Below, one piece after another: positions 36,835 to 46,734 of a stretch of 64,000 bases of DNA. Below the pieces are notes generated by a model. That model made no database searches. It saw only the letters and a list, made by a program, of their open reading frames with translations, and was not told the origin of the DNA. Both the position numbers and the translations under genes were made by a program. This DNA comes from Tectiglobus diatomicola. Lineage in GTDB: Bacteria; Pseudomonadota; Alphaproteobacteria; Rhizobiales; Hyphomicrobiaceae. The DNA is taken from NCBI GenBank assembly GCA_039583345.1, contig JAZDSJ010000001.1, positions 124,001-188,000 on the forward strand, in the 5' to 3' direction. Each line of letters begins with the position of its first letter. Positions within the stretch are counted from its first letter, which is position 1.

Positions 36835-37371
36835 TTAGTAAGTTACTAGCACATTACACCCAACACCGATGGATTCAAGCTTTTGACGGCCACCCATTTC
36901 GGCTAGATCAATCACAAAAGCTGCACCAATAATTTCCCCCCCAATCAACTTTATAAGTTTTACCGCAGCTTCCGCTGTGCCACCAGTTGCAATTAAATCA
37001 TCAATAATAATGATACGTGCATCTTGCTTGATGGCGTCAGCATGTATTTCAATAGTGTCAGAATTATATTCAAGTACATATTCTTGCTTGAAAGTTTTAT
37101 AAGGAAGTTTTCCTTTTTTTCTCAATGGTATAAAGCTACACCCAAGGCGATCAGCAACTGCCCCACCAAGTATAAATCCACGTGCCTCTATGGCCACCAC
37201 AGCATCAACAGTATCTGCTACATAGGGTTCACAAAGTCCTGATATGGTTTTTTTGAACCCAGTTGCATCTGCTAACAATGTAGTGATGTCTCGAAACATA
37301 ATACCCTTTTTAGGATAATCCGGAATCGTACGTATTAAATTTTTAATTGTATCCAACTTTTCACCTTTCAT
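36835..37371 (-). CDS. apt: Adenine phosphoribosyltransferase
   Basis: Salvages adenine to AMP using PRPP. The 178 residues contain the N-terminal IRTIPDYPKKGIMFRDITTLL (about 13-33), AIEARGFILGGAVA (about 60-73) and the PRPP-binding IIIIDDLIATGGTAEAAVK (about 119-137). The ATG at 37371 is used. The sequence AAAGGTG inside it and a TTG at 37356 suggest translation might instead begin there, which would match the usual N-terminus better. Monocistronic. Confidence 0.94.
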   Translation of the reverse strand: MKGEKLDTIKNLIRTIPDYPKKGIMFRDITTLLADATGFKKTISGLCEPYVADTVDAVVAIEARGFILGGAVADRLGCSFIPLRKKGKLPYKTFKQEYVLEYNSDTIEIHADAIKQDARIIIIDDLIATGGTAEAAVKLIKLIGGEIIGAAFVIDLAEMGGRQKLESIGVGCNVLVTY

Positions 37372-38071
37372 AAAAATTCTATACAGTGATTTTACTGTAT
37401 CATGGTACTGGCTTCGTGATAGTTTAGATAAACATTGTGATATTTAAATCACACTAATGTGGATAAGGTTTGCAAATTAAGCATGAAATTTTCAATTGTC
37501 TCTAATGCAGCTTTAATTCTGTATATTACTTAATTTATGAAGCGCAAAGCTGTATAAATTAGCTCGAGAGCAGAACTTCTAGTACTTTTATCGACCAATA
37601 CTTTAAAAAGTTAGATTTTTAGTCAACATATTAAAATATAGTATATATCTCTTTTTACGATATTTTATTATTTCCATAATATTTAATTTAAAAGTTATAA
37701 TAAAAGCTATCTTTTTTTCAGATCTAAAAAATGTTTACATCACACATATAGACAGCTTTTGATATTTATTTTCTCACCACATATATATTTTATACTTGCT
37801 ATAATTAGTACGCTAAATCATAAGGTTATTAATGGAGAAAAAATTTAGTGGTAGTCAGAAATTAAAGTCTACGCAGGACGTATTCCTTATTTTTAAAATG
37901 AAATTTGTTTTGGTCATCTTTAATTAATGATTATTAAAACCCTGTTTAGAAGTGAATCTCACGTATCTTATTTGATGAATATGTACAGCTCTACTATACT
38001 GTCCTTCTGATGAAATTAAATTTAAGATATATTTTGGACGTTTTAGCTTGTTCCCTGTGTATTTCATATTT
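37372..38071. other. Gene-free stretch between pgk and apt
   Basis: About 0.7 kb, very AT-rich; nothing recognisable beyond the expected apt promoter. Confidence 0.45.
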
Positions 38072-39268
38072 CTATATAAGTGCTGCTACGCCAGGAAGTT
38101 CACGTCCTTCAAGCCACTCGAGAAAAGCACCCCCAGCAGTCGATACATATGTGAAATCACTTGTAACACCAGCCTTATTAAGGGCAGCTACTGTGTCTCC
38201 ACCACCGGCTATAGTGTTTAGGTACCCCGCTTTTGTAAGATCAGCAGCAACCTGAGCTAATTCAAATGTGCCAGCTCCAAAAGGATCAATTTCAAACGCC
38301 CCTAGAGGGCCGTTCCAAAGTAATGTCCGAGAATTTTTTAGTATTTCTTTCATATACTTAACAGATTGAGGACCAACATCTAGTATAATGTCGTCATCAC
38401 CAATACTGTTTATAGAAACGTCGCGGTGGGCCGTACTAGCTTCAAAGCTTTTAGCAATAACAACATCGATCGGTAGGACAACTCTACACCCAAAACTTTC
38501 TGCATTTGAGAGGATCTCAAGAGCTATATTCTTAAGATTTAGTTCAGCCAACGAGACACCTACATTAAAACCTTTCGCTAGAAGAAAGGTGTTGGCCATT
38601 CCGCCACCAATTATTAAGTTATCGACTTTTCTGAGTATATTAGTAAGCAGGTGTATCTTATTTGAAATTTTTGAACCACCTACAATAGCAACTGTTGGGC
38701 GTTGTGGTTTATCAAGCGCAATTCGTAATGCATTGATTTCCTCTAACATTAAAGGACCAGCATATTTAGGTAATTTATGAGCTAAACCTTCAGTTGAAGC
38801 GTGGGCACGATGCGCTGCAGAAAACGCATTGTTGACGTAGATATCGCCGAGTTGAGCAAGAGCCTCAACAAAATGAGGGTTATTCTCTTCCTCTCCTGTA
38901 TTGAATCTTAGGTTTTCTAACAGAAGTATAGACCCCTCATGCAATCTTTTTACAGCCTGCTTTACACTAGGACCAGTACAATCTGAAACAAACTGTACTG
39001 GTTTCCCGAAAAGGCGAGTAAGTTCATCGGCAATAGCTTTTAGTGACATTTTGGGATCATATTGACCTTTAGGGCGGCCAAAATGAGATAGTATAATTAC
39101 TCTTGCACCGTTTGCGGACAGTGTCTTAAGACAAGGTAGAAGACGCTTTAGACGCGTGGAATCCCTGACTTTACCATCTAGCACCGGTACGTTCAGATCA
39201 GCTCGGACTAAAACGCGTTTACCTGTTACATTGGCACCTTTAAGAGTGGGCAAATTATCTAGATTCAT
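38072..39268 (-). CDS. pgk: Phosphoglycerate kinase
   Basis: Makes ATP from 1,3-bisphosphoglycerate in glycolysis, or runs in reverse in gluconeogenesis. The 398 residues show KRVLVRADLNVPV (about 17-29), ILSHFGRPKG (about 59-68), LLENLRF, the hinge and nucleotide loops GGSKISNKIHLL and LWNGPLGAFE, and the C-terminal IAGGGDTVAALNKAG. It follows tkt by 65 bases, so the two are probably one operon. The gap gene that normally sits between them is absent. Confidence 0.97.
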   Translation of the reverse strand: MNLDNLPTLKGANVTGKRVLVRADLNVPVLDGKVRDSTRLKRLLPCLKTLSANGARVIILSHFGRPKGQYDPKMSLKAIADELTRLFGKPVQFVSDCTGPSVKQAVKRLHEGSILLLENLRFNTGEEENNPHFVEALAQLGDIYVNNAFSAAHRAHASTEGLAHKLPKYAGPLMLEEINALRIALDKPQRPTVAIVGGSKISNKIHLLTNILRKVDNLIIGGGMANTFLLAKGFNVGVSLAELNLKNIALEILSNAESFGCRVVLPIDVVIAKSFEASTAHRDVSINSIGDDDIILDVGPQSVKYMKEILKNSRTLLWNGPLGAFEIDPFGAGTFELAQVAADLTKAGYLNTIAGGGDTVAALNKAGVTSDFTYVSTAGGAFLEWLEGRELPGVAALI

Positions 39269-39333
39269 AAGTTTATCTTTTATGTATTCTACTTTACGTA
39301 ATGATCAAAAATGCAAATCCGTGATGAATTATA

Positions 39334-41334
39334 CTATGATGCCAGCGCTAGCTTAGCTTCCGTGACCACCGCACTGGAGGTAAGATTGAAATGATTGAGT
39401 AACGCGACCTTCGGTGCAGAGGCCCCGAACTCTTTAAGACCAACAAAACGATCTCCTTTTTCCATCCATTCAAACCAAGGTGCTTGAATTCCTGCTTCAA
39501 TAAAAACGCGTGGAACATCTCCCATAACTTTGGCCCGGTAGTCAGAATTCTGGCTCCTGAATAATTCCATCGAAGGCATTGAAACAACAGCTGCTTTTAT
39601 ATTCTCATCCATAAGCCTTTCAGCTGCTTCTGAGGCCAGCCCAACTTCTGATCCGCTTGCAATAAGCGTCACATCCCTTTTACCGCTTGTGTCAAACAAG
39701 ACGTATGCACCTCTAGCACATAGATTTTCCGAAGTTGGATTTTTACGAACATTAGTAACAGTCTGACGTGTGAGCGAAAGTATAGTTGGTGTATTTTCCG
39801 ATTCTAATGCCAGTTGCCAGCATTCAGCTGTCTCAACACCATCTGCAGGACGAAAAACGTAAAGGTTGGGTACTGTGCGAAGAGCAGCCAGGTGCTCAAC
39901 AGGCTGGTGTGTTGGACCATCTTCACCTAGCCCAATTGAATCATGTGTCATAACATATATTACGCGTTGTTGCATAAGACAAGATAAACGTATTGAAGAA
40001 CGACAGTAATCTGTAAAGACAAGGAACGTTCCACCATATGGTACAAGACCACCATAAAGTGCCATACCATTCATGGCTGCCGCCATACCATGTTCGCGCA
40101 CACCAAAATGAATATAGCGGGCAGAGAAATCCTTGGAAGATAAAACGGGCTGATCTTTACATCTGGTATTGTTGGATCCGGTAAGGTCAGCTGATCCGCC
40201 AATTAGACCTGGCAACACGGGTAAAATGTGTTCGATTGCTTTTTGCGACCATATGCGAGTGGCTTTTTCCTCCTTTTTTGACGCTGCCAACTTTTTTGCT
40301 TTAAGCACATTAATTGCTAAAGCTTTTTTTAATTCAGAATTGACTGGCTTCTCGAATGCTTCTCTTTTATCTCTGTCTATTTTTAACCATTTTTCATTCC
40401 ACGCAGCATATTCTTTTTCATGTCGCGCGCCAGCATCACGCCAAGCAAATAAAATATCATCAGGTATAAAAAAAGGGTCGTGTGGCCAATTAATTTCTAA
40501 ACGCGTTGCTGCAATTTCTTCCTTTCCAAGAGGTGCACCATGAATGCTAGATGTGCCTGATTTTTTTGGAGCGCCTTTACCAATCACAGTCTTACATGCA
40601 ATCATCCATGGTGCAGATGAATCTGATCTAGATCTATCAATAACAGAGCGAATAGCCCCAATATCATGGCCATCAACATCCGCTGTATTCCATCCGCAAG
40701 CTTCAAAGCGTTTTTTATAATCATCTGATACTGTAAGGCTGGTTGGGCCGTCAATTGAGATTTTATTATCATCGAACAACAGAATAAGCTTGCCAAGTTT
40801 AAGGTGGCCAGCAAGTGATATTGCTTCATGACTAATGCCCTCCATTAAGCATCCGTCTCCTGCGATTACAAAAGTATGATGGTCAATTAGATCTCCAAAT
40901 TTAGAATTCCATATACGCTCAGCAATGGCCATACCAACTGCATTAGCAAGCCCTTGACCGAGAGGACCGGTTGTTGTCTCAACTCCCTCAGAGTGGCTAA
41001 ACTCTGGGTGCCCAGGTGTTTTTGAACCGAATTGACGGAAATTCCTGAGTTCATCTCTTGTCATATCGGGATAACCGGTCAGATGTAGCAGCGAATAGAG
41101 AAGCATGGACCCGTGACCAGCAGACAATACAAAACGATCCCTATTTGGCCAATTAGGATTGGCCGGGCTATATTTCATGCATTGGGCGAAAAGTACGGTG
41201 GCAACATCGGCCATTCCCATAGGCAGGCCCGGGTGACCTGATTTTGCTTGCTCAACGGCATCCATTGAAAGCGCTCGAATAGTATTAGCCATCTTAATGA
41301 GCATTGATTCTTGAATGTTAGTTGTAACCACCAT
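39334..41334 (-). CDS. tkt: Transketolase
   Basis: Thiamine-diphosphate enzyme of the non-oxidative pentose phosphate pathway. The 666 residues are full length: SGHPGLPMGMADVA (about 32-45), the catalytic GHGSMLLYSLLHL (about 73-85), the ThDP motif GDGCLMEGISHEA-28-NKISIDG (about 159-200), REHGMAAAMNGMALYGG (about 418-434) and TDYCRSSIRLSCLM. AAGGAT lies before the ATG. It reads into pgk, 65 bases downstream. ThDP supply would rely on thiL, also in the window. Confidence 0.97.
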   Translation of the reverse strand: MVVTTNIQESMLIKMANTIRALSMDAVEQAKSGHPGLPMGMADVATVLFAQCMKYSPANPNWPNRDRFVLSAGHGSMLLYSLLHLTGYPDMTRDELRNFRQFGSKTPGHPEFSHSEGVETTTGPLGQGLANAVGMAIAERIWNSKFGDLIDHHTFVIAGDGCLMEGISHEAISLAGHLKLGKLILLFDDNKISIDGPTSLTVSDDYKKRFEACGWNTADVDGHDIGAIRSVIDRSRSDSSAPWMIACKTVIGKGAPKKSGTSSIHGAPLGKEEIAATRLEINWPHDPFFIPDDILFAWRDAGARHEKEYAAWNEKWLKIDRDKREAFEKPVNSELKKALAINVLKAKKLAASKKEEKATRIWSQKAIEHILPVLPGLIGGSADLTGSNNTRCKDQPVLSSKDFSARYIHFGVREHGMAAAMNGMALYGGLVPYGGTFLVFTDYCRSSIRLSCLMQQRVIYVMTHDSIGLGEDGPTHQPVEHLAALRTVPNLYVFRPADGVETAECWQLALESENTPTILSLTRQTVTNVRKNPTSENLCARGAYVLFDTSGKRDVTLIASGSEVGLASEAAERLMDENIKAAVVSMPSMELFRSQNSDYRAKVMGDVPRVFIEAGIQAPWFEWMEKGDRFVGLKEFGASAPKVALLNHFNLTSSAVVTEAKLALAS

Positions 41335-42563
41335 TTGCAGTCTTTTATCCTTATATGTTAAATCATAATTTAAAAAATATTAAAATATTAATAGTATCTT
41401 TAAAATATTTTAAGTTGGGGCATTACCCTGTACGACTATTGTTCTATTTCCAAACTTTGGACTGAATAGATCAAGCTTAAATAGCGTTTTTAGCTTTATT
41501 AAGCGCAATGCCTCTCAGGGAATTTAGTATTTCTGTGATTTTGTTAAGCAAGATAAATTTTGAAAAATTGAGCTCAGCTCAACTTACACAATTCTCGCTT
41601 TCTAATAGATAGTTCACTTATACAACAGAGATTATATCAAATTTTTTTGCGCTCCCGCTTGCGTGACATTGCTGTACTAGTTAGTTAACGTTAACTTAAG
41701 TTGGTTTACTCTACTCATTATGGTTAGAGGAGGTATCGTAGATTATTGACATCCTTACATGAAAATTGAGTCTGACCATTTATGTTTCTTTTTTCTAAAA
41801 TAAAACTGCAAACCACATATTCATAAAAACCTGACATATAAAGCTGTGTCACAGATTCAAGCTCTGTAGTGTAATTGGTAAGATTTTCTATAGTCTAATA
41901 GTTTGTGATTAACGAGAAGTAGAAGCTACAACGTGATATATGTGTAAGTAGAGTTATTTTTTGTAGTCTGCATTAAAAAGTATCTAAGTATAAAAAGCGG
42001 TCAGTCATATTACTCAATTGACTTAATCTATTATCTATCTGATTTGATTTATTATGTGAGTGAACCTCGTGATATAGTAAAATAAAAAAAGGCAAGCAAT
42101 ACAGTGCTTATATTTTGGAGCAATAGTAATTTATCTCTGAATAATATAGGTAACTATGTAAAAATACTGGATATCTATTTGCTACAAAGGTGTATAGACA
42201 TGGCTTCCTTTCTCTAAAATGAATTATGTGCTGTGTTTAAAAAAGTTTATGGCTTTTGGTGGGAACAAAAAACACTCGTCTGGTTATGGCGTTACAACAC
42301 AAAGGCTACCATCACACAATAATGGGAGTGCTGAACGAATACTAAAAGCGGTATATTTCATACACCCATTTTTAGTTTACCCTAAAATATAAGTGCCGAG
42401 TATTTTTTCCCAATAACTTAAATTCATATTATAATAACTACTATATTTTTTGCTGTGCAAAGTTTTTATTTACTAAGCAATGGCTTTCTCCCAGTTCTAA
42501 GCTCAGGTACGTGCATAGCCTGATAATATAATTTCGTATAGTTCAATTTATATAAAATAAAAC
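41335..42563. other. Long gene-poor stretch between tkt and rpsP
   Basis: About 1.2 kb. It holds the tkt promoter region, an orphan perfect Shine-Dalgarno (AGAGGAGGT at 41726-41734) with no usable start after it, and the doubtful small ORF at 42249. Otherwise nothing supported. Confidence 0.45.
42249..42392 (+). CDS. 47-residue ORF, unknown (doubtful)
   Basis: ATG frame beginning MAFGGNKKHSSGYGV, a Gly/Ser/Lys-rich start, then AERILKAVYFIHPFLV, which could be a short amphipathic or membrane helix. Residue choice is less AT-driven than in random frames nearby. There is no good Shine-Dalgarno, and both neighbours are on the opposite strand. It may be a small protein or the remnant of one. Confidence 0.2.
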   Translation: MAFGGNKKHSSGYGVTTQRLPSHNNGSAERILKAVYFIHPFLVYPKI

Positions 42564-42905
42564 CTATTGAGTTTCCTCGGATGCTGCAGCTTCACGTTCT
42601 AAACGTTTTTTGCCAGGAAGTGCTTTTTTAGGATTATTACGTGTTTTGGCTTCAATTAAACCTGCAGACTCTAAAAAGCGAGACACGCGATCAGTTGGCT
42701 GAGCTCCAATGGAGAGCCAGTGTCTGCATCGCTCTTCTTTCAATGTTAGGCGCTCAATATGGTCCTTAGCAACCATTGGATTATAGCTGCCAACGCGCTC
42801 AATGTAGCGCCCATCACGTGGTGCTGTATTGGAAGCTGCAACAATGTGATAATATGGACGCTTTTTAGAACCTGAGCGGGTGAGGCGAAGTTTAACAACT
42901 GACAT
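42564..42905 (-). CDS. rpsP: 30S ribosomal protein S16
   Basis: Small-subunit assembly protein. The 113 residues begin MSVVKLRLTRSGSKKRPYYHIVAAS and contain RDGRYIERVGSYNP, both S16 signatures, with a Lys/Arg-rich tail. I chose the ATG at 42905, with GGAGA upstream; an in-frame start 13 codons earlier does not match the family. It follows ffh by 86 bases as in the ffh-rpsP-rimM-trmD-rplS operon, but rimM, trmD and rplS do not follow; rimM is at 9.8 kb. Confidence 0.96.
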   Translation of the reverse strand: MSVVKLRLTRSGSKKRPYYHIVAASNTAPRDGRYIERVGSYNPMVAKDHIERLTLKEERCRHWLSIGAQPTDRVSRFLESAGLIEAKTRNNPKKALPGKKRLEREAAASEETQ

Positions 42906-42991
42906 TATCTGATTTTCTCCTGTACTTAATGCTGCAATTTCCATGCATTTGGTTTGAAAGAATTAATAGCAATTAATAGCTAGGAATAAAT

Positions 42992-44587
42992 CTAGCGTTT
43001 TTTATTTTTCCGTTCTAAAATAGAACGAGTTTTACCTAAACCGAACAAATGATTCGGTAGAGGGTTTCCGCCTAGCCCAGGAAGCCTGACGGGTTCAGAG
43101 ACTGGAGGTTTCTGTTTCAGATTATTTTCAGAGAGCAATTGCGGAAAATCATTTGAATTTATTTCTGGTATAGATTTCTGTGTTATTTGTTTTTTGGCAG
43201 CAATATCCATCTGCATTTCTGAAATGGCTCCTGTTCCTCCCTCACCTCCAAAGCCGAGACTTTGGAGCATTTGCGTCATTGCACCTTTGTTTTTTCCAAT
43301 TTTTTTCATCATTTCTGCCATTTGGCGGTGCATTTTAAGTAGTTGGTTAACATCCTGAACTTTGGTGCCAGAACCTGCTGCAATTCGTCGACGCCGTTTC
43401 CCATTAATAATTTTTGAGTTAGACCGTTCCTTTTTAGTCATAGATGTAATTATAGCATGCTGATGCATAAGTAATTTATCATTTAAGTTTGCGTCTGCAA
43501 TTTTATTTTTAATTTTACCAATTCCTGGCATCATACCAAGAACTCCGCCCATACCACCAAGACGCTGCATTTGTTTAATCTGATCTGCAAGATCATTCAG
43601 ATCAAAAGCTCCTCTTTTGATTTTATCAGCTATTTTCTTAGCTTTTTTTGCGTCAATAGTTTCAGCAGCACGCTCGACCAGAGAAACGACATCACCCATT
43701 CCTAGAATTCGACCAGCTATGCGCTCAGGATGAAAATCTTCTATTGCATCCCACTTCTCACCAGTACCTAATAGTTTAATAGGCTTGCCGGTAACAGCAC
43801 GCATTGAAAGTGCGGCGCCGCCCCGCCCGTCACCATCAATCCGAGTTAACATGGTTCCAGTTATACCAACATAGCGCTCGAAAGCCTCTGCTGTTTTAAG
43901 CGCATCCTGACCCGTCAGACTGTCAACTACAAGTATCGTTTCATGTGGTTGAACCAATGCTTTTATTTCTGCAGTCTCTCGCATCAAACGCTCGTCAACT
44001 GTTGTGCGACCTGAGGTGTCGTATATTACTACATCATAGCTTCCAAGTTTAGCAACTTGCATCGCTCTTTCTGCGATTTGAATAGGAGTTTGGCCATCAA
44101 TTATTGGTAACGTGGCGATATTACATTGCTCGCCAAGTACTTTAAGTTGCTCCTGAGCCGCAGCTCGACGAGTGTCCAGAGAGACCATAAGAACCTTTTT
44201 TTTATCTCTATCAGTCAGACGCTTAGAGATTTTTGATGTGCTCGTGGTCTTACCTGAGCCTTGCAAGCCGATCATCATTATCGGTACAGGTGGTGAAGCT
44301 GTTAAATTTATAGGCTGAGCTTCAGAACCAAGAACTCGCACCAGCTCATCGTGAACAATCTTAACTACCATTTGGCCTGGCGTCACAGATTTGATAATCT
44401 CTGCACCAATTGCTTTCTCTTTGACTTGAAGTATAAACTCGCGTACCACCTCAAGAGCCACGTCCGCCTCTATTAATGCCCGACGCACTTCTCGCATTGC
44501 AACAGTAACATCGCTATCTTTTAGAGAACCGCGGTTAGTAAGCGAGTTAAAAACTTCTGAAAGTCTATCTGATAACGTTTCAAACAT
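42992..44587 (-). CDS. ffh: Signal recognition particle protein Ffh
   Basis: GTPase that binds signal peptides and the SRP RNA to target membrane proteins. The 531 residues comprise an N-domain, then a G domain with G1 GLQGSGKTTSTSKI (about 107-120), DTRRAAAQEQL, DTSGR, and TRIDGDGRGGAAL (about 246-258). A methionine-rich M domain follows from about 320 to 450 with MQRLGGMGGVLGMMPG and RRRRIAAGSG for RNA binding. The tail is Gly/Pro/Leu-rich. GAGGATGT precedes the ATG. Its RNA partner ffs lies at 7.1 kb. Confidence 0.97.
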   Translation of the reverse strand: MFETLSDRLSEVFNSLTNRGSLKDSDVTVAMREVRRALIEADVALEVVREFILQVKEKAIGAEIIKSVTPGQMVVKIVHDELVRVLGSEAQPINLTASPPVPIMMIGLQGSGKTTSTSKISKRLTDRDKKKVLMVSLDTRRAAAQEQLKVLGEQCNIATLPIIDGQTPIQIAERAMQVAKLGSYDVVIYDTSGRTTVDERLMRETAEIKALVQPHETILVVDSLTGQDALKTAEAFERYVGITGTMLTRIDGDGRGGAALSMRAVTGKPIKLLGTGEKWDAIEDFHPERIAGRILGMGDVVSLVERAAETIDAKKAKKIADKIKRGAFDLNDLADQIKQMQRLGGMGGVLGMMPGIGKIKNKIADANLNDKLLMHQHAIITSMTKKERSNSKIINGKRRRRIAAGSGTKVQDVNQLLKMHRQMAEMMKKIGKNKGAMTQMLQSLGFGGEGGTGAISEMQMDIAAKKQITQKSIPEINSNDFPQLLSENNLKQKPPVSEPVRLPGLGGNPLPNHLFGLGKTRSILERKNKKR

Positions 44588-45337
44588 ACATCCTCACAGC
44601 CGTCTATTATCAGATGCTTATTCAAGGTAAAACATGCAATTGAAATAACTCAAAGCAAATTATAAAAACTTATAAATCCTATCATACCTTTAGTACGTAG
44701 AGTATTCAAAATGTAGATGTGAGCCATAAAAATAATAACTAATCTATTAATATGATCTAAAAGCTAAATAATGTTAGATTTATACTCAATTGGCTATCAT
44801 GTAAAGGCCTGACGAAGACAACAATCATTGAAAGTGACTGCCTAACAGATGAAATCACTACAACTGAAAGTGCTTGATTTAGCATGCGAGTCTAACTCAG
44901 TAGAAGTAATCTTAAAGGCGTCATCAGTCAAGCAGTGCGAGATTTAATTCTTGCTCATAATATTTAAACCGTGTTTGATGGGAACTCATAATCCTGAACG
45001 AGCTATGATGATATAACCAATCGTACTCACATCAAAACAATTAGATCATTATAAAACGACGATTTCTCTACGCCGTTTTGACCTATCTTTTAGGCTAAAA
45101 AAAATATAAGTTTATTTAATTATAAATTATATCTGATGTTTGTAGCTTTAGGATATTTATCCTCTTGTTAATGACATTACTGGTATTCCTTATTCAACAC
45201 TACGAAAACTAAAGTTGAAGTTTTGAACTACCACTTTAATCTTTCATTCAATAATTAATGTAGCATTTATTCTGATATGATTTTTGCAATTCATTAAGAG
45301 AATAGATTATTAAAGTCTTTTTATGCTTATGTGTATC
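44588..45337. other. Gene-free stretch between ffh and hydrolase gene
   Basis: About 0.75 kb upstream of ffh. It contains a minus-strand hairpin at 45053-45079; the rest holds no recognisable gene. Confidence 0.45.
45053..45079 (-). terminator. Candidate intrinsic terminator
   Basis: On the minus strand AAAACGGCG pairs with CGTCGTTTT over nine base pairs with one G-U and a nine-base loop; the descending arm ends in TTTT followed by ATAAT. It lies 258 bases past the hydrolase stop, so it could end that transcript or a lost gene's. Confidence 0.4.
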
Positions 45338-46090
45338 TTAATATAGAGACTTTCCGAAAGCTTCAAACAAACTTTTATTAATAGGATTGGTTTGAGGATT
45401 ATATTCAGCATGCCATTGCACTCCAAAAGTTAGTGCTGGAGCTTCTGCAATTGAAATAGCCTCAATAGTTCCATCTTCTGCAACACCCTCGACAACTACA
45501 CGCTCACCAAGATTTTGAATGGCTTGGCCGTGAAGAGAGTTCACCACAATGTTTCTTTGCTTAGTAATTGTAGCTAAAATGCCTTTAGGTGTAAGCGCAA
45601 CACTATGGCGATCAGCAAATATTACCTTTGGATCGGGGTGCATCTCACCATTTTCTAATCGGGGCGCACGATGATTCAGTCGACCTGGAATATCACTAAC
45701 TTCTGGGTGAAGCGTTCCCCCAAAAGCAACGTTCATTTCTTGCATGCCCCGACAAATACCAAAAATTGGGACACGGTGCTCAACACACGCTACCGCAAGA
45801 GACAATGCTACACTATCACGACACTCATCATATGGTTCGTACACTAAATCGGGCGCTGCGCCAAAACGAGAGGGGTGTACGTTGGCGCGGCCGCCAGTCA
45901 ATAAAATGCCATCCACTGTATCAAGTAAGGTATTGATTTCCCAAGCACGTAAAGTTGCAGGAACAATTAGTGGTAAGGCTTTGCAAATGTTAGCTATTGC
46001 ATTGAGGTTATGTTCGGGTGTCAACTGGACATTTGTGTTTCCTTCTAGGATATGTGTATTGCCCATAACTCCAACAATTGGGATAGCCAT
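45338..46090 (-). CDS. Class I amidotransferase-like gamma-glutamyl hydrolase (PuuD-like)
   Basis: Family hydrolysing gamma-glutamyl amide bonds, for example gamma-glutamyl-GABA in putrescine use. The 250 residues contain the nucleophile elbow PIFGICRGMQEMNVAFGGTL (about 110-129) with catalytic Cys, and the C-terminal GVQWHAEYNP (about 223-232) with His and Glu of the triad. GILLTGGRANVHPSRF gives the oxyanion glycine region. The natural substrate cannot be fixed; no other put/puu gene is near. It is divergent from folD. Confidence 0.87.
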   Translation of the reverse strand: MAIPIVGVMGNTHILEGNTNVQLTPEHNLNAIANICKALPLIVPATLRAWEINTLLDTVDGILLTGGRANVHPSRFGAAPDLVYEPYDECRDSVALSLAVACVEHRVPIFGICRGMQEMNVAFGGTLHPEVSDIPGRLNHRAPRLENGEMHPDPKVIFADRHSVALTPKGILATITKQRNIVVNSLHGQAIQNLGERVVVEGVAEDGTIEAISIAEAPALTFGVQWHAEYNPQTNPINKSLFEAFGKSLY

Positions 46091-46734
46091 GTCTTATCTC
46101 TATTTTGTATCGATCTACCTACATTCAGTAATTAAATAAGAAAAATGAAAAACTAAAATATGTGAGATTTTTTTCAAAATGCTAAATACTTTTTTACTAA
46201 AAAAACTATTAATCAAAAGCATATAAATACACTTTTTACATTAAGAAGTTCATTATTTATGTGCTTATAATATAAGCCTAATTCAAAACCAACCTATGTA
46301 ATAATAACTAGCTAAGTGTTAAATTTCTCATAATTAAATCTCTAAGGTAAACCTTATGGAAAAAGGGATTAATAATCTTAAAAATCTAATAGCGCAAAAA
46401 CTGTTACTACAATGATATTATGATATCGATAAAATTTACAATACCCTAAATTCAGTAAATACTTCTACAAATATACCATTACGGGCGTAGTCATATTTAC
46501 TGAAGATTTCAAAAAAATTTGTTTTATAAAATATTAATATCAAATAAATAAATAATTTTAAATTCACAGACACTACTCTTTTCGTAAGCAGTATATTATT
46601 GACAGAATATTTCCAAGACAGATTCCAAATGACAATCTAAATTAAATTACTTGCTACACTTAACTAAAGAAATAAGTAATTGTAAGCTAGAATTAATAAG
46701 TGTAGGTTACAGAATAATCAAAATGAGAGAGTAG
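46091..46734. other. Gene-free divergent intergenic region
   Basis: About 0.65 kb of AT-rich DNA between the divergent hydrolase gene and folD; must hold both promoters. Nothing else seen. Confidence 0.45.

Noticed and set aside
41726..41734. Perfect Shine-Dalgarno AGAGGAGGT upstream of the tkt gene
   Set aside because: The nearest possible starts give frames of 7-14 codons, and the first ATG lies too far away, so there is no gene to assign.
41866..41935. ACAGA-TTCAAGC-TCTGT followed by GTGTAATTGGTAAGA resembles tRNA T-arm and D-arm pieces
   Set aside because: The order is wrong (T-arm before D-arm), no acceptor or anticodon stem can be formed, and no TTCRA loop follows the D-like segment.
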